NCBI GenBank assembly: GCA_018136815.1
Contig: CM030931.1
Location: 3,412,873 to 3,476,872 of the forward strand
Length of the DNA: 64,000 nt
Reading direction: 5' to 3'
Source: Isochrysis galbana
Taxonomy: Eukaryota > Haptophyta > Isochrysidales > Isochrysidaceae
Under the pieces are notes generated by a model. That model ran no database searches and was not told the origin of the DNA. It was given only the letters and a program-made list of their open reading frames with translations. This document shows positions 21,090-31,640 of the stretch, one piece after another. Both the position numbers and the translations under genes were made by a program. The first letter of the stretch is position 1, and every line of letters begins with the position of its first letter.

Positions 21090-21628
21090 AGGTTTGAGTT
21101 GATGGATATATACCTGAAGGGAGAGTCGTGGACGTTGTGGACTTGCCCTTAGAGAAGGCAAGGAAGACGAGGAAGAGGAAACGCATGCAAGCCGTCCGCT
21201 AGGCGTAGTCGAGTATTATTGTAAACGGACCATGTCTCAACTTTAGTTGTGTCCCATATTCGACGGAACGCCACCTGTACCCATACGCCCTATGCCAACC
21301 AAGTATAACTCATTGTCCTCCAACCCGGGTTCCAATTCCAACCGCCTAGCAACTATCTTTTGCAAAAGATAGGGCCATGGAGCGGGGGCCGAGAGGGTGC
21401 AATCTGAGGTTCAGTTTTTCGACTCCCCTCCCTCATTTTGGTAGTAGTATATAAATAAAGCAGCACGCCCACGATTCGGGAGGTCGAAGGGTAGCCTCGG
21501 CGGACGCATTAACCCCGACACGCATGCGCTCCGCCCCTTAGCATCGAGATGCCGGTGGAGTGGAGATGGTTTATCGGTGGTCGTGGCGTTCTCGCGCAGA
21601 CTGTTGCAGAATTGTAGTGGACTAGCGG
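21090..21628. other. Intergenic; no feature recognised
   Basis: Mixed-composition sequence between the LINE-like fragment and the 3' end of the oxygenase gene. No coding family, repeat or RNA gene was recognised. Confidence 0.5.
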
Positions 21629-23422
21629 TCAGACCTGCGTACCGATAACCTCGAATGTCTTTGACAAGGGCAGAAGCTCCGCCGGTACAACATACTGCTC
21701 AAGCACTAGGGAGGTACGGATGGCCCCTCCTTCCGCATCGGAGCCCCCTTTCTGCATACGGCCATCACCTCCACCTGCACTGCGCAAGAAGCAGCGCTCG
21801 ACACCGTGCTTCGCATCCCCACGAAACGAAACCCACGTGTTGGGTGCAGGTGTCACCACTTCCGCCGGTGGCGGGATGTCGGCATTGCGCGCCACTGCGC
21901 CGCTAGTGGCACCGAGGTCGGGAGTCCAGACAAATAGCCGGCCTCCATCCATGCCCGGTGGCACAGCGACATACAGCACGTCAACCTGGTGCGCCAAGTA
22001 AGAGTGGTCGGCCGAGCAGATGGCGCCAGTGATGTCGAGGTGCCGCTTCACAGCCAGATTCTCCTCATCCCACGGCCGCAAAACGCCACCGCCCCATTCG
22101 CTACCTGAGTCTGCGGCCTGTAGTGCTTGCGGCGTCTTGGACCCGGGACGCACGGAGAGCACATTCATCACAAAGACTGTCGCATCTGGCAGCGCCGCGG
22201 CCTCAAAGAAGGGGACCAGACAGCGCAGGTGAGGGTGCTGATGGAAGTGCGAGTCGAAGCCCTCTCGATTGAAGCGCACAACAAACCCATGCGTCCCCGC
22301 AAACGATTCGGAAAGCTGGTTGGGGCCCCTTGCCCACGGGTGGCGTGCGATCTGCTGGGTCAATCGGGAGAAGACGCCGTCGGGTAGCCCATTGAGGCGC
22401 GCGACGACGAGTGGCTGTTCTGCTCTGCAGGTGACTGTGGGTTTCACGCCCGTCAGGCGCCGGAGCTGATAAAAGGCATCGGCTGAGGTGGGCACAAGCT
22501 CTACGGCGCGCCGGAAGCATTCGACAGCATCTGCGACGCGCGAACCGCCCTTGCTGCCGCCCCCACGACTATAGGCTTCCATTCGGCGAAGCATGTTGCC
22601 CAGATTGTACAACGCGCGGTGAGCTTCCTCGTCATTGCGGGCCGTCTCGATCGCGCTCTTGTACCCAGCCTCTGCCTCCGCACCCTCGCCAAGCCTGCTA
22701 AGGCAAGCGGCTGCATTGAAGTACGCCTCAAACCTGAGGTCCGGATCCGACGTCATATTCGCAACGGTAAAATAGTGAGATACCGCCGCGCGGTCGTCGC
22801 CCAGCCGCTCGCGGATCGCGCCAAGATTGAAGCGGGCGACGCGGTCAGTTGGATCGATGGCACAAAGCGCCTCGATGACTGATGCCGCCTCGGTGAGCTC
22901 GCCACGTTGCTGCAAGGCCTCGGCGAGCGCCCGATGCGAGCGGGCATCGGCCACATCGGCTCGGCAGCAGGCGCGCAGCAGGCGCAGTTCTGCCTCGCCC
23001 GCGCTCATCCCCGCCGCAATGCATGCGCGCCGCAGCTCCTCTCGGCACGCAGCTGAGGCCGGCTGGCAAGCAAGCGCCGCCTCGAACCCTTCGACCGCCT
23101 GATCGTGGCTGCCTCGCGAGGCACGGAGCTTGGCGAGAAAGAAGTGCGCGTCGTGGCTTGGCTCGAGCGCGATCGAGCGCTCGTACGACGCCTCCGCCGT
23201 GGCAGCGTCCTTCTGCAGGTGCAGCTGCACGTTGGCCAGCTTGAGCCACGGCAGTCCCCACTGCGGAGAGAGAGAGCTAGCCGTAGAGAGGAGCTCCACC
23301 GCTCGTTGGGCCTCCCCTGCACGAGCCGCCTCAAGCCCCTCACTTAGTCGTTGGCGCGCTGCCTCGCTCACCCTCGAGGCGGCGGCGGAGGCCGCGAGCA
23401 GCGCGAGTGCCCGCATCACCAT
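21629..23422 (-). CDS. TPR-repeat protein with C-terminal 2-oxoglutarate/Fe(II) oxygenase-like domain
   Basis: Single-exon gene of 597 residues if it starts at the ATG at 23422. The frame is open further upstream, but a signal-peptide-like start (MVMRALALLAASAAASRVS) begins there. Residues about 20-330 are tetratricopeptide repeats (YERSIALEPSHDAHFFLAKL, RVARFNLGAIRERLGDD, AHRALYNLGNMLRR, AVECFRRAVELVP). The C-terminal half resembles prolyl-4-hydroxylase-type double-stranded beta-helix enzymes: HLDITG (possible H-x-D metal pair), GGRLFVWTPDLG, WVSFRGDAKHGVE (distal His) and RTSLVLEQYV (possible 2-oxoglutarate-binding Arg). The product is probably secretory or ER and hydroxylates a protein substrate; the substrate is unknown and the metal ligands are assigned by eye. 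Confidence 0.75.
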   Translation of the reverse strand: MVMRALALLAASAAASRVSEAARQRLSEGLEAARAGEAQRAVELLSTASSLSPQWGLPWLKLANVQLHLQKDAATAEASYERSIALEPSHDAHFFLAKLRASRGSHDQAVEGFEAALACQPASAACREELRRACIAAGMSAGEAELRLLRACCRADVADARSHRALAEALQQRGELTEAASVIEALCAIDPTDRVARFNLGAIRERLGDDRAAVSHYFTVANMTSDPDLRFEAYFNAAACLSRLGEGAEAEAGYKSAIETARNDEEAHRALYNLGNMLRRMEAYSRGGGSKGGSRVADAVECFRRAVELVPTSADAFYQLRRLTGVKPTVTCRAEQPLVVARLNGLPDGVFSRLTQQIARHPWARGPNQLSESFAGTHGFVVRFNREGFDSHFHQHPHLRCLVPFFEAAALPDATVFVMNVLSVRPGSKTPQALQAADSGSEWGGGVLRPWDEENLAVKRHLDITGAICSADHSYLAHQVDVLYVAVPPGMDGGRLFVWTPDLGATSGAVARNADIPPPAEVVTPAPNTWVSFRGDAKHGVERCFLRSAGGGDGRMQKGGSDAEGGAIRTSLVLEQYVVPAELLPLSKTFEVIGTQV

Positions 23423-24196
23423 CCCCTGCCCCCCTCCCTCCCTCGCTCCCCTGAGAGAGTCCGACCCCACAGAAGGATTAGGATGCAATTTATTGACTTT
23501 TGCTCTCCAGTACACACATATACGACACCTGCGAGACAATCGGGGGGGGGGTTGAGAGTGTTTCACTCGAGTTTCACTCCGAGTTTGACGTCAAACGTGG
23601 AGGTGAAACAGGGGTAAAGGCAGGTTTGTTTGTCTACGCCCACTGGGCTCGTAGGAGAACTCTGTTTTTCTTTCTCCCTCGCGAGCGATGGCGGTGCGCT
23701 TGCGGCCCGTGGGCGCCAAGGGATGCGGGTCAGGCCAAGCACAGGCCGCGGGTGTGCCGCGCGAGTCCGTTGGCCTGCACGTGCACCAACCTGACCCACT
23801 CCATCACTCTCGCCCACACCCCACGAATGCAGGCCGATGCGGACGACGCGAGCAAGAAGTGGCGCCATCGCATTGCGTCTCGGCATACCCCCTGCCATCC
23901 TGCCATCAGCCATGAGCTGGTGGCCCGCGGATCAAGCTTAGGAGGAGATAAACTGAAGAAACTGAGGGGAAGCGCCGATTTCGGCGCTCCGGCAGTAAGG
24001 AGTTCACACCGTTTAATACTATACTGTACTATTTTCACACTCGCCAGTCTTCACCTATCACCTTCGTCTTCGTTTCTCCTTCATCCTCGGCGACTGCCTC
24101 CGTGATACGTGATAAGACGGCCTCCGAAAACCGTTGGGCAGACCACAAAGCGGGCGCCGCGCTCGCAGCAGTGCCGACGGCCCCCGCGACTGGACC
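23423..24196. other. Intergenic with a dispersed repeat
   Basis: No gene seen. About 23895-23985 is similar to about 61141-61230 (shared GCCATCAGCCAT, GCTGGTGGCCC, GAGGGGAAGCGCCGAT / GAAGGGGAAGCGCCGAT), so it belongs to a dispersed repeat of unknown type. Confidence 0.5.
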
Positions 24197-24717
24197 ATGT
24201 GCGCGCCGCTCTGCGCCGCGGGGCCTGGGGAACGCGCTCAGCGGCGCGTGAGGAGCGAGGATACTTGGGAGAAGGGTCCGCGTGGCGACAGGGCCCACAC
24301 GTGTCCACTGAGGCTGTGCTGCTGCGGGCGGCATGAGCTCTTGCACTCCGGCCGCAAACGTAGGTCCAACGAGGCAGCGGAAGGAGTCGAGCATGATATC
24401 AAGCTGCTAGTGGAGGGAATCAAGAGACTGGGCTCCGAGAAGAATGGCGAGATCTCCACCACGTTTGGCGAGATCTTCAAGGATGAAGTGCTGGAGCAGC
24501 AGCTCGAGTCATTGGTGGGCAGTCTGAAGGCTGCCAAGAAGCGAGGCATCCTGACGTTTGAGGGGCAAATGCTGCTTCAAGGCGGTAAGCAGGGCTTCAA
24601 ACAAAGCATCATCATCGCGCCACCCGTTGCTCACTTCTGGCTAAGTCGTTGTTATTTCCTCACCAACCCTTTGCAGCTCACGACCACGTGGTCATCACGC
24701 TGAAGAATGCCAGTTGA
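24197..24717 (+). CDS. ABRACL: Costars-family protein (ABRACL-like)
   Basis: Small actin-regulatory costars protein. The core reads VEHDIKLLVEGIKRLGS, TTFGEIFKDE, ESLVGSLKAAKKRGILTFEGQMLLQG. It is then spliced through a GT-AG intron (24585-24676, phase 1) to AHDHVVITLKNAS and a stop. This matches the whole roughly 80-residue costars fold up to its usual C-terminus. Family members normally start just before the VEH-like segment, so the true start is uncertain: 24197 is the first in-frame ATG, but an upstream exon joined near 24380 is equally possible. The family binds or modulates actin dynamics in the cytoplasm. Confidence 0.88.
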
Positions 24718-25288
24718 TCTACGCTAGCAGATGATGCTAGTAGAATGACGGCAACGCCTACACCAAGTGTCTGTTGAACGACGAGATGTTAGGCGGCTCA
24801 TCGTCGCTGCTCGTCCGTCACTATCTTCTCGTCTTCCTCAATGAGTCTATCTATTAGCCTTCCTCAATGAGTAGTGTGGATCTGCTCAACTGTGGCCGTG
24901 GCCGTTCCCTTCACTCCCTTTCTTTGGCCAGGGCCTCCAGCCCCTTTCTCTCTGCAAAATCATGATCCCTAATTCCGGGTGCTTACGTGCAACAATGACA
25001 TGCGGCTGGTCGTGTCATTCGGCCATTGGGTCGGCCAGCAATGTGCAAGGCGGCGCGACTCGTGTGGCTCGTGCAGCTAGCGCTCGCTTAGCATGTTGTG
25101 CTTGTATCTTCATGGCTCACATTTGTGTTGCATGTTCACGACCGGTGACGGTGACTCGAATCCTCCATGTTTGAGTGTTTGACTGCTTGTACGTTGAGCA
25201 GTGTAGTATGCCTTCCTTCCTGGCGGCGTTTTGCGCACGCTTGACCTCACCCGCCGTTGCCGTTGCGAAGATATGTGCATGTGCTCAT
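24718..25288. other. Intergenic; no feature recognised
   Basis: Ordinary mixed-composition sequence between the costars gene and a LINE insertion. Nothing recognisable was found on either strand. Confidence 0.5.
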
Positions 25289-25303
25289 GTGCCGAAAATG
25301 AGA

Positions 25304-26099
25304 TGTCACCTAGCGTGGTGCCCCGCGACGAGGAAGATCTTCGACACATTAGACGCAATCGCTAACTACACCCCGAAACCAAATAGGCCAAAAAAACAGA
25401 AAACAAAAGACAGACTGTTTGCATACCCGGCAGAAACCACGCCAGATAGCCTAAAAACCCTCTATGTAATAGCATGGCGATACATAATAAGAGACTTCTA
25501 CAGAATAGAGTTTGAATCACACACGTACCACTACATACCGGTCTTGGAATCCACGCTAATAAGGTTCACTACCCTCTGGTGAGGGGCATTGCCCCGCGCC
25601 AAACGGCGATCACCGAATGCGCACTCGTAAGGTGGCCAAGGGGAGAAAACCTAAGCTGAAAAGACCGTTAGAGCTCAGCGCCCCCATTTTTACAGAAAAC
25701 GACAAAGGAAAGCTGATAATGAACGACAACCTCGGCCTCGTAGCAGGGACACTCGGCCTAGCCGAAAAACTCGCCTAAGGCTGAGGCGCACCTCCCTCCT
25801 AGAAAACACCCCAAAAAGGGATGGGCGATGAAAACAAAGGAGACGCAACAACAATCATCCACTCACACAGACGCATGGAGAAACGGGCCACCTAGAGGCA
25901 CAGGAGGAAGGCGAGGACAGACCACTAGGGGCCGGTGCACCCCCGCCCTACCCAACCCCCCCACAACCTGGGCCCCTAAGTAGAGCACGAGGGGAGTTGC
26001 CGCAAGGCGGGAAGTGAGGGAAAGGAAGGGAAACGGGCGTGGCTACGATAGACAGCTACATAGCCGCGCGCGTGGCGAGAATATTAAAAGGTTTTTTTT
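25304..26099 (+). mobile_element. 5'-truncated LINE copy with exact 15-bp target duplication
   Basis: GTGCCGAAAATGAGA occurs at 25289-25303 and again at 26100-26114, flanking the copy. The body starts near the end of ORF2: a frame contains VIAWRYIIRDFYRIEF, matching ILAWRYILTDFY of the copy at 5537. After a frame change it ends KGKLIMNDNLGLVAGTLGLAEKLA with a stop at 25777-25779, the counterpart of the other copy's C-terminus. The roughly 320-base 3' UTR ends in AGAATATTAAAAGG plus a T run, a different terminus from the 5537 copy, so this is a second subfamily. Confidence 0.88.
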
Positions 26100-26114
26100 G
26101 TGCCGAAAATGAGA

Positions 26115-26456
26115 ATAGGAATAGGGCGGGCCATATGCGTTTGACCTATGCCTACAACCTTCCGGTTACCTGTGCTACTGTTATCAAATACCTGGTTTTG
26201 GACTGCCTACTACGTTGATAGTTATCTGGATCTAGTATACTACTACTAGTATCTATGTAGTACTATTATGCCTACAGTGCTCTAGTTAGTACGTGTTGTC
26301 GACGTTTGTCAGTGGCCTTTTTACTTTTTACGTCTCACGACACCGCGCGTGACGCGACGTCCCGCGTCTCTCCTGAGTGAGTCGATACCTGGCGACCGAA
26401 AACAAAACTCGTGCCCGCAGCCGCAGGCATCTTCGGCGAGCTTCGACCTCTAGGCT

Positions 26457-26459
<3 letters not shown>
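26115..26459. other. Intergenic; no feature recognised
   Basis: AT-richer sequence with repeated CTAGTAT/TACTACT words and no coding signal. Confidence 0.5.
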
Positions 26460-26809
<350 letters not shown>

Positions 26810-27350
26810 CCCGTGCTTCCTCTCCTCTCTATCTCTAGCGTGTCTCTCTTTCTACTCTTTCTCCTTTCAGTTAGAGACACGACTCCTCCTGCGCATTCCA
26901 TCGCTCGCTCGTCCTTCCCCCGCTCACCCGCCCTCTTTCCCCCTCGCTCGCGTCTCTTTCCGCTCAGAGACCTGTTTTCTTGACGTTTTCTTACGTTCTT
27001 CTTCCTCACGGAATCACTTGCTTCCTGTGCGCTGCTCCCTCGCCGGGGCTCTCTCTCTTTCGCACACGCACTCTCTCTCCTATTCTCTCCCACTCGTGGT
27101 TTTCTCTGTCCCCGACGTCAATGTATCTCGTGAACCTCATCGCCGCTCTCTCTCTCTTCTGATTCTCTCTCTCTCTCTCACACTCTTTCTATTCTCGCTC
27201 CTCATCTCTCTCTCTCGTCTCCACATCTCCTATCATCCATCCTCCTCTCCCTCCCTCCTCTCCCTCCCCCTCTCTCCCTCCCTCCATATTTCTCTCTCTA
27301 TTCTATCTCCCCCCTCCCTCTCTCTCATTGACTCGCCTCGCCTCACCGCC

Positions 27351-29079
27351 ATGCTCTACACCGCCACCTGCGCTATGCTGCTCGCCGGCTCGTCGGCGCT
27401 CTCTCTGCCTCTCACGCGGCCGGGCGTGGCGACCCGCGTCTCGACCCTCACCATGAGCGACGAGCCCGTCGTCAAGTACGGCGAGAACTCCAACTGGTGT
27501 GCCAGCTGCCCCTCACACCACTCCCACGGCTCTCTCTCCTCTCTCCAGGCCTCCCCCTGCGGGCTGCATAGACGCTAGCGCTGCCCACGAGATGTACAGT
27601 GATCAAATGGACCTACCTTTCTTCCAGGGGGCGGCCCTGGGCCCCACCGACGCTCGCTCTGCGTGCGTGCCCTTGCCCTCGCTTGCAGTCAACTGCGCCT
27701 CCCAACCTTTCCTCCCATGTCTCGTTTGGGTTCGTCCACGGGGTTTCTACTCGGCTTGTCTAGCCAGCTCATTTGGTCTACAGCCTGGTCTTGGCGGCTT
27801 GCGCCAAGAGCGGGGCGGGGGGGGGGAGGACGGAATGTCCCAAATCGCTTGGGGGGGTGTACACAGAGTAGCAGATGCCCATGGCTGAATTTTCTCCAGA
27901 GGCTCTGCACCCTCTAGGGGCTGCACTGTCACCCTACCCCCCGCCCTAAGCGCTCGCCGGCTGATGTTACAGTAGCCTGCCCTGCCCCCTGCCCCTGCCC
28001 CCCCCCCCTCCCTTGAAGCCTTCTCTCATTCAGACATAGCGGATGCTGGGCAGTACTGTGCAGGAAGCCCTCCATAGCCATTGAGCGCGAGTGGGCTGTC
28101 AACGTGAGAGAGATCTCGTCGGTGGCCACGCCTTTTTCCAATTCGCTCATCCTTCCTGTCCCACCATCCTCGATGGTCGCAGGAAACCAACGGATGTGGT
28201 CGGCTCCAAGCACACCATGTCGGGCGGGTTCGAGTCAACTGACACGCCAGATTTCTTCGATGATGACGAATACTCGCGCAAGGCCGCTGAAATCAACTTC
28301 ACCGATGGCATCATGGGCTCACAGGCAGGGGGTCGGAAGCCCAAATCCAACAACCCCGGTGTCGAGGGCGCGCTTGATGTCAACCCCGACATCTACGTGC
28401 CGGAAGCCGAGGCGTCGCGCGCCGGTGAGATGGTCTTCGAGCTGAAGCCATCAGGGCAGATCGATCAGACATTTGAGATCACCTGCGACTCGATCAAGGG
28501 AACTGATCTGGTGCGCTCATCTCTCGTCCGCACGTCGTTGTGCACGGATATGTGGCATGCTGGTGCTCCCTCAGTGTCACATACGAAATTTCCAGCTGAC
28601 CTTTGCTTTCCTTGTGCGAATTGTGAAGCTTCCAGATTCATGACCTTGGCGTGGCCTTCCGCCTGCTGCCTCAGGTGATCTCGGTGCGCCCCGTGTGTAT
28701 GACTTTCGAAGAGTTCTATTGCGGATTCACAGCCGATACGCCTACGTGCTTCTCTTGCAATCCCACTGAGGGCAAGATGGAGAAGCGCAACGGACCGCCG
28801 ACCGATATCAAGGTCACCGTGAAGCCTGCCGGTCGCTCAGGTAAAATGTTGAGCGCTCTGTGTCTCCGGCACCAGTCGTGACTTAGCATCGTTCACTGCG
28901 CCGCACGATGGTGCCCTGCTATCCGATTGTCAAGCGGCCCTCGCACGCGGCGGTAGTACACGTGTGTGACGCCCGTCGAAATGGCACTGATAGGCGAGCT
29001 TATTGGCTACTTGTGCTTCATCTTGCCCGAGGAGAAGGCCTTCTCTACCTACTACAAGATTGTGTGCAATTCGCGTTAG
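27351..29079 (+). CDS. Probable plastid-targeted protein of unknown function, multi-exon
   Basis: The first exon (27351-27496) encodes a signal-peptide-like start MLYTATCAMLLAGSSALSLP followed by a Thr/Ser/Arg-rich stretch and MSDEPVVKYGENSNW. This is the bipartite style of plastid proteins in algae with secondary plastids. Exon 2 begins at 27549 (PPPAGCIDASAAHEMYSDQM). A further short exon around 28034-28125 is unsure. Well-supported exons are 28183-28510 (DVVGSKHTMSGGFES...SIKGTDL), 28636-28840 (IHDLGVAFRLLPQVISVRP...KPAGRSG) and 28994-29079 (ELIGYLCFILPEEKAFSTYYKIVCNSR, stop). Phases agree across the last three. Several Cys residues cluster in CGFTADTPTCFSCN. I do not recognise the family. 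Confidence 0.65.
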
Positions 29080-29949
29080 CTCGCGTAAATCGGCAGCACG
29101 TCACTCGGGGAGGGATCCCGCTCGAGTATCCGTGCAGCTCGCCTGAGCTGATTTCCAACCTATCGGCCATGCATGGCCCCCGCGCCTAGGACGTAAAGTA
29201 GATGCTCTACGTAGCCCCCTCCTTTCAAATCATGCGCGCTCTTCATTGAGGGTGGCAACCGGCTACCTTCGAAGCGTCAGGTCACCAACAATGGTCGCAA
29301 GAAGGCGGCAACGTTGGTCATATCCGAGAGAATCTCGGATGGCAGCCACACCCAATTATCGATGCGTGTGTAGTTCCTAGTTTCATCTATTCGGGGCGCT
29401 ATCCACAGCTTCTCTTGGTTGCGATGATGGGTGCTACACGAAGGTGAAGGGCCATGCCACATGCACAACTGGGCTCGACCTCTATCTTGCATGACTGTTT
29501 GGCCCATGTTTCCCCCGCTCACGCAGTGCGGGTTTGCGTATTGCTATGGGTTGGCACAGCTGCACGTTCGCATTCCACTTGCGCTCAACACGGCTAGGGT
29601 GAAAGTAAAGCTGTGACGGAGGCTCTTTTTGCCATACAAACTAGACGCGAAAGCACGCGAGGACGAGAAAGCACTAGCGCGCGCCATAGTGCGTATGCCA
29701 TATGCATACGCTTCTACAAGTTCAAGTTGTTGTAACCCAACTGCCATTAATGCGTCACAGCATATTTGGGTGTTTGCGCCACGCCCAGCATTGACGCGGC
29801 GATGGCGGGGCACGCCTGCCATAAAACAACTGAGAGCGTTAGTACCACTACTCCCACTAGCCCGGTACTATCACGACATCCCTCAGCGCACTTGCCCGTA
29901 CGCCTTGACGTGTGTTGTCACTAGACACATACGCATATGCATCCCTCAA
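29080..29949. other. Intergenic with a dispersed repeat at 29836-29885
   Basis: No gene seen. TTAGTACCACTACTCCCACTAG...GTACTATCAC at 29836-29880 recurs with few changes at 45486-45530. Here it lies about 90 bases upstream of a LINE ORF1 copy. Confidence 0.5.
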
Positions 29950-31473
29950 CTAACTTTATAGTTAGACGCGATGGAGCGCGCCAGCGAGCCTCTCCTCTCC
30001 TTCGGGCCCCCCGCCGAGGGCGGCCCCCCAGCCCCCATGGACCTGTCGCAGTCGAAGCGGCCGCGTCCGCCGCCAGAGGCCGAGCAGGTGTGTGCGACCC
30101 CGGTCGCACCCCGCGGCCCGTGGCCTCGGCCACACCCAACAAGGCAGCCATGCTGGCCACCCCCATGGGGGCAGGCAGGCTGCAGTCTCCACCACCCAAC
30201 CACCACGATCACACTGCCACATCCTCCATGGGCATGCCTTATGGCAGAGGCCCCTCCCACCCCGGTGACGGTCGCGCTGCCACGGCAGCGCGACTCGAGG
30301 CCGGGTGGCCCCTATGGGCACAACAACATGACAACATCCAATGACAAAACGTACAGCACACCCCCTTGGAGAAGCAGGGAAGACTGGCCAACAGGGAGCC
30401 GAAGGCAAACCCTGACCCCAAAAGCAACACAACACCCTCTCTCCCAACCTCTTGGCCCCGTGACACTCACCATCAACCTGCCCCTTCCTGCACCTCAGGA
30501 GCCAGACTCAGAAGATGAGGACACCAATGTGAACACAGATGCCACGTACGACATGTCGTTCCATCAAGAGGGCGACCTCACCTTACTCGACACGACGGTC
30601 TACGCCGCCATTGTCGAGCTTCTACTCGAACTCGAGGGTGTGGACCCCGAGCCCGACTTCTGGGCCCGATCCTCGAAGGGCCCATGGCACATCGGGGTGA
30701 ACGAAGACTGCATGATGCAATTCCAAACTCGTTACGGCGAGCACACCACGATCAAGGTCCACAACGTCGAAGTCAAGGTGAAAATCAAGTTCGAATCTAT
30801 CGAAAACAAACTCAACACGAAAGGCTCCTCGTCGCGCAAAGCGCTGTATGAGGCACTCCAAGACGTGGCGGCCCACGTCGTGATCGAAGCAGAGGGGCTA
30901 GCACAAGCCTCCGTCATCACGCTGAGCGTAATCGTCAAGGCCATCGAGAAAGAAGGCTTCACCTTCCTTAAGGGGAATCGTGAACGCATGAAGCTCGAAG
31001 GCGAGTCCGGCACCTTCGTTTCCAAGGTAGCTCACTCCACGCGCTGGCACATCTACATTTCAGCGGTCCAAGGTAACTTCCTAGCGGGCAACTTTCCGCG
31101 CAAGCTGATCCTAATCATCGACAACAAAGCGGTGCCGGTCAACTACGCGATCCGCGCGTGCAAACCGTTGCAGATGCCCCAAGCGCTGCAATCGGGCCAC
31201 AAGCTAATGATACACGGCAGCACCAAAGGATGCAAGGGCTGGCGCCCAGAAGTAGCCCATGGCTTAACCCCCATGCACCGCCTCTGCGGATGCGATGCAG
31301 AGGCGGCAAAACGCAAAGAGCGCAGGGAGGGCTGGAAGACCACCCCCCGCCCCAAGTCGGCTCGCGAGGCACTGGGCAAAGACCCACGTCGCATCGTCGC
31401 TCTCTTGTCGGCTTTCTCTTCCTTGTTTCCTTCCTTCTGTGTCTTCCCCGCCCAAGTGGATACGTTAGTGTAG
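29950..31473 (+). mobile_element. LINE ORF1 copy with 5' hairpin
   Basis: A perfect inverted repeat CTAACTTTATAGTTAG (29950-29965, 6-bp stem, loop TTAT) stands five bases before the ATG of a long ORF. The first 60 residues match the fragment at 46318 on the minus strand. The end of the element is unclear: past about 31390 the sequence looks like an LTR-retrotransposon 3' end rather than ORF1. Confidence 0.7.
29971..31473 (+). CDS. LINE ORF1-like protein (500 residues)
   Basis: An uninterrupted ORF starts MERASEPLLSFGPPAEGGPP. The Pro-rich N-terminus (residues 1-160) is of the same kind as the other ORF1 copies. An acidic patch (EEPDSEDEDTN-like, near 172) is followed by a folded-looking region of about 250 residues rich in V/I/K/E (LLELEGVDPEPDFW, VHNVEVKVKIKFESIENKLN, GNFLAGNFPRKLILIID). 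A basic tail (AAKRKERREGWKTTPRP) could bind nucleic acid. No RRM or CCHC motif is visible. By position in the family it should be the RNA-binding partner of the LINE polymerase. The last 25 residues (SAFSSLFPSFCVFPAQV) probably derive from joined LTR-element DNA. Confidence 0.6.
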   Translation: MERASEPLLSFGPPAEGGPPAPMDLSQSKRPRPPPEAEQVCATPVAPRGPWPRPHPTRQPCWPPPWGQAGCSLHHPTTTITLPHPPWACLMAEAPPTPVTVALPRQRDSRPGGPYGHNNMTTSNDKTYSTPPWRSREDWPTGSRRQTLTPKATQHPLSQPLGPVTLTINLPLPAPQEPDSEDEDTNVNTDATYDMSFHQEGDLTLLDTTVYAAIVELLLELEGVDPEPDFWARSSKGPWHIGVNEDCMMQFQTRYGEHTTIKVHNVEVKVKIKFESIENKLNTKGSSSRKALYEALQDVAAHVVIEAEGLAQASVITLSVIVKAIEKEGFTFLKGNRERMKLEGESGTFVSKVAHSTRWHIYISAVQGNFLAGNFPRKLILIIDNKAVPVNYAIRACKPLQMPQALQSGHKLMIHGSTKGCKGWRPEVAHGLTPMHRLCGCDAEAAKRKERREGWKTTPRPKSAREALGKDPRRIVALLSAFSSLFPSFCVFPAQVDTLV

Positions 31474-31478
31474 GGGGA

Positions 31479-31640
31479 TGTTGGGTGAAAGTCGAGTGTG
31501 CGTGTCTCGGATTGTTGTCGGACTAGTCGGATTGGTATCCTATCGGCCTCTGTCGCCCTCGTTCGTCGCCCCAGTCGCTCCTCGCTCCCTCGTTCTCGCT
31601 CTCGCTTCTCGCTCCCGTCGTAACAAGCAATCTTACAACA
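31479..31640 (+). repeat. Candidate 162-bp LTR of a Copia-like element
   Basis: GGGGGA followed by TGTTGGGTG at 31479, and TTACAACA ending at 31640, give matching TGTTG...CAACA ends. A Pro/Ser-rich frame starting MSAPSSRSPSPLP at 31684 follows, much as MSSEIAPP follows the LTR-like sequence at 543. This would be a 5' LTR plus the start of gag, or a solo LTR. No second copy is present to prove it. Confidence 0.4.

Noticed and set aside
21000-21630. tRNA or other small RNA gene
   Set aside because: No cloverleaf or box A/B pattern was found here or in the other gene-free stretches.
31479-31640. Firm solo-LTR call
   Set aside because: Only the TGTTG/CAACA ends and a short purine run support it; no 5-bp duplication or second copy was found, so it is listed as a candidate only.
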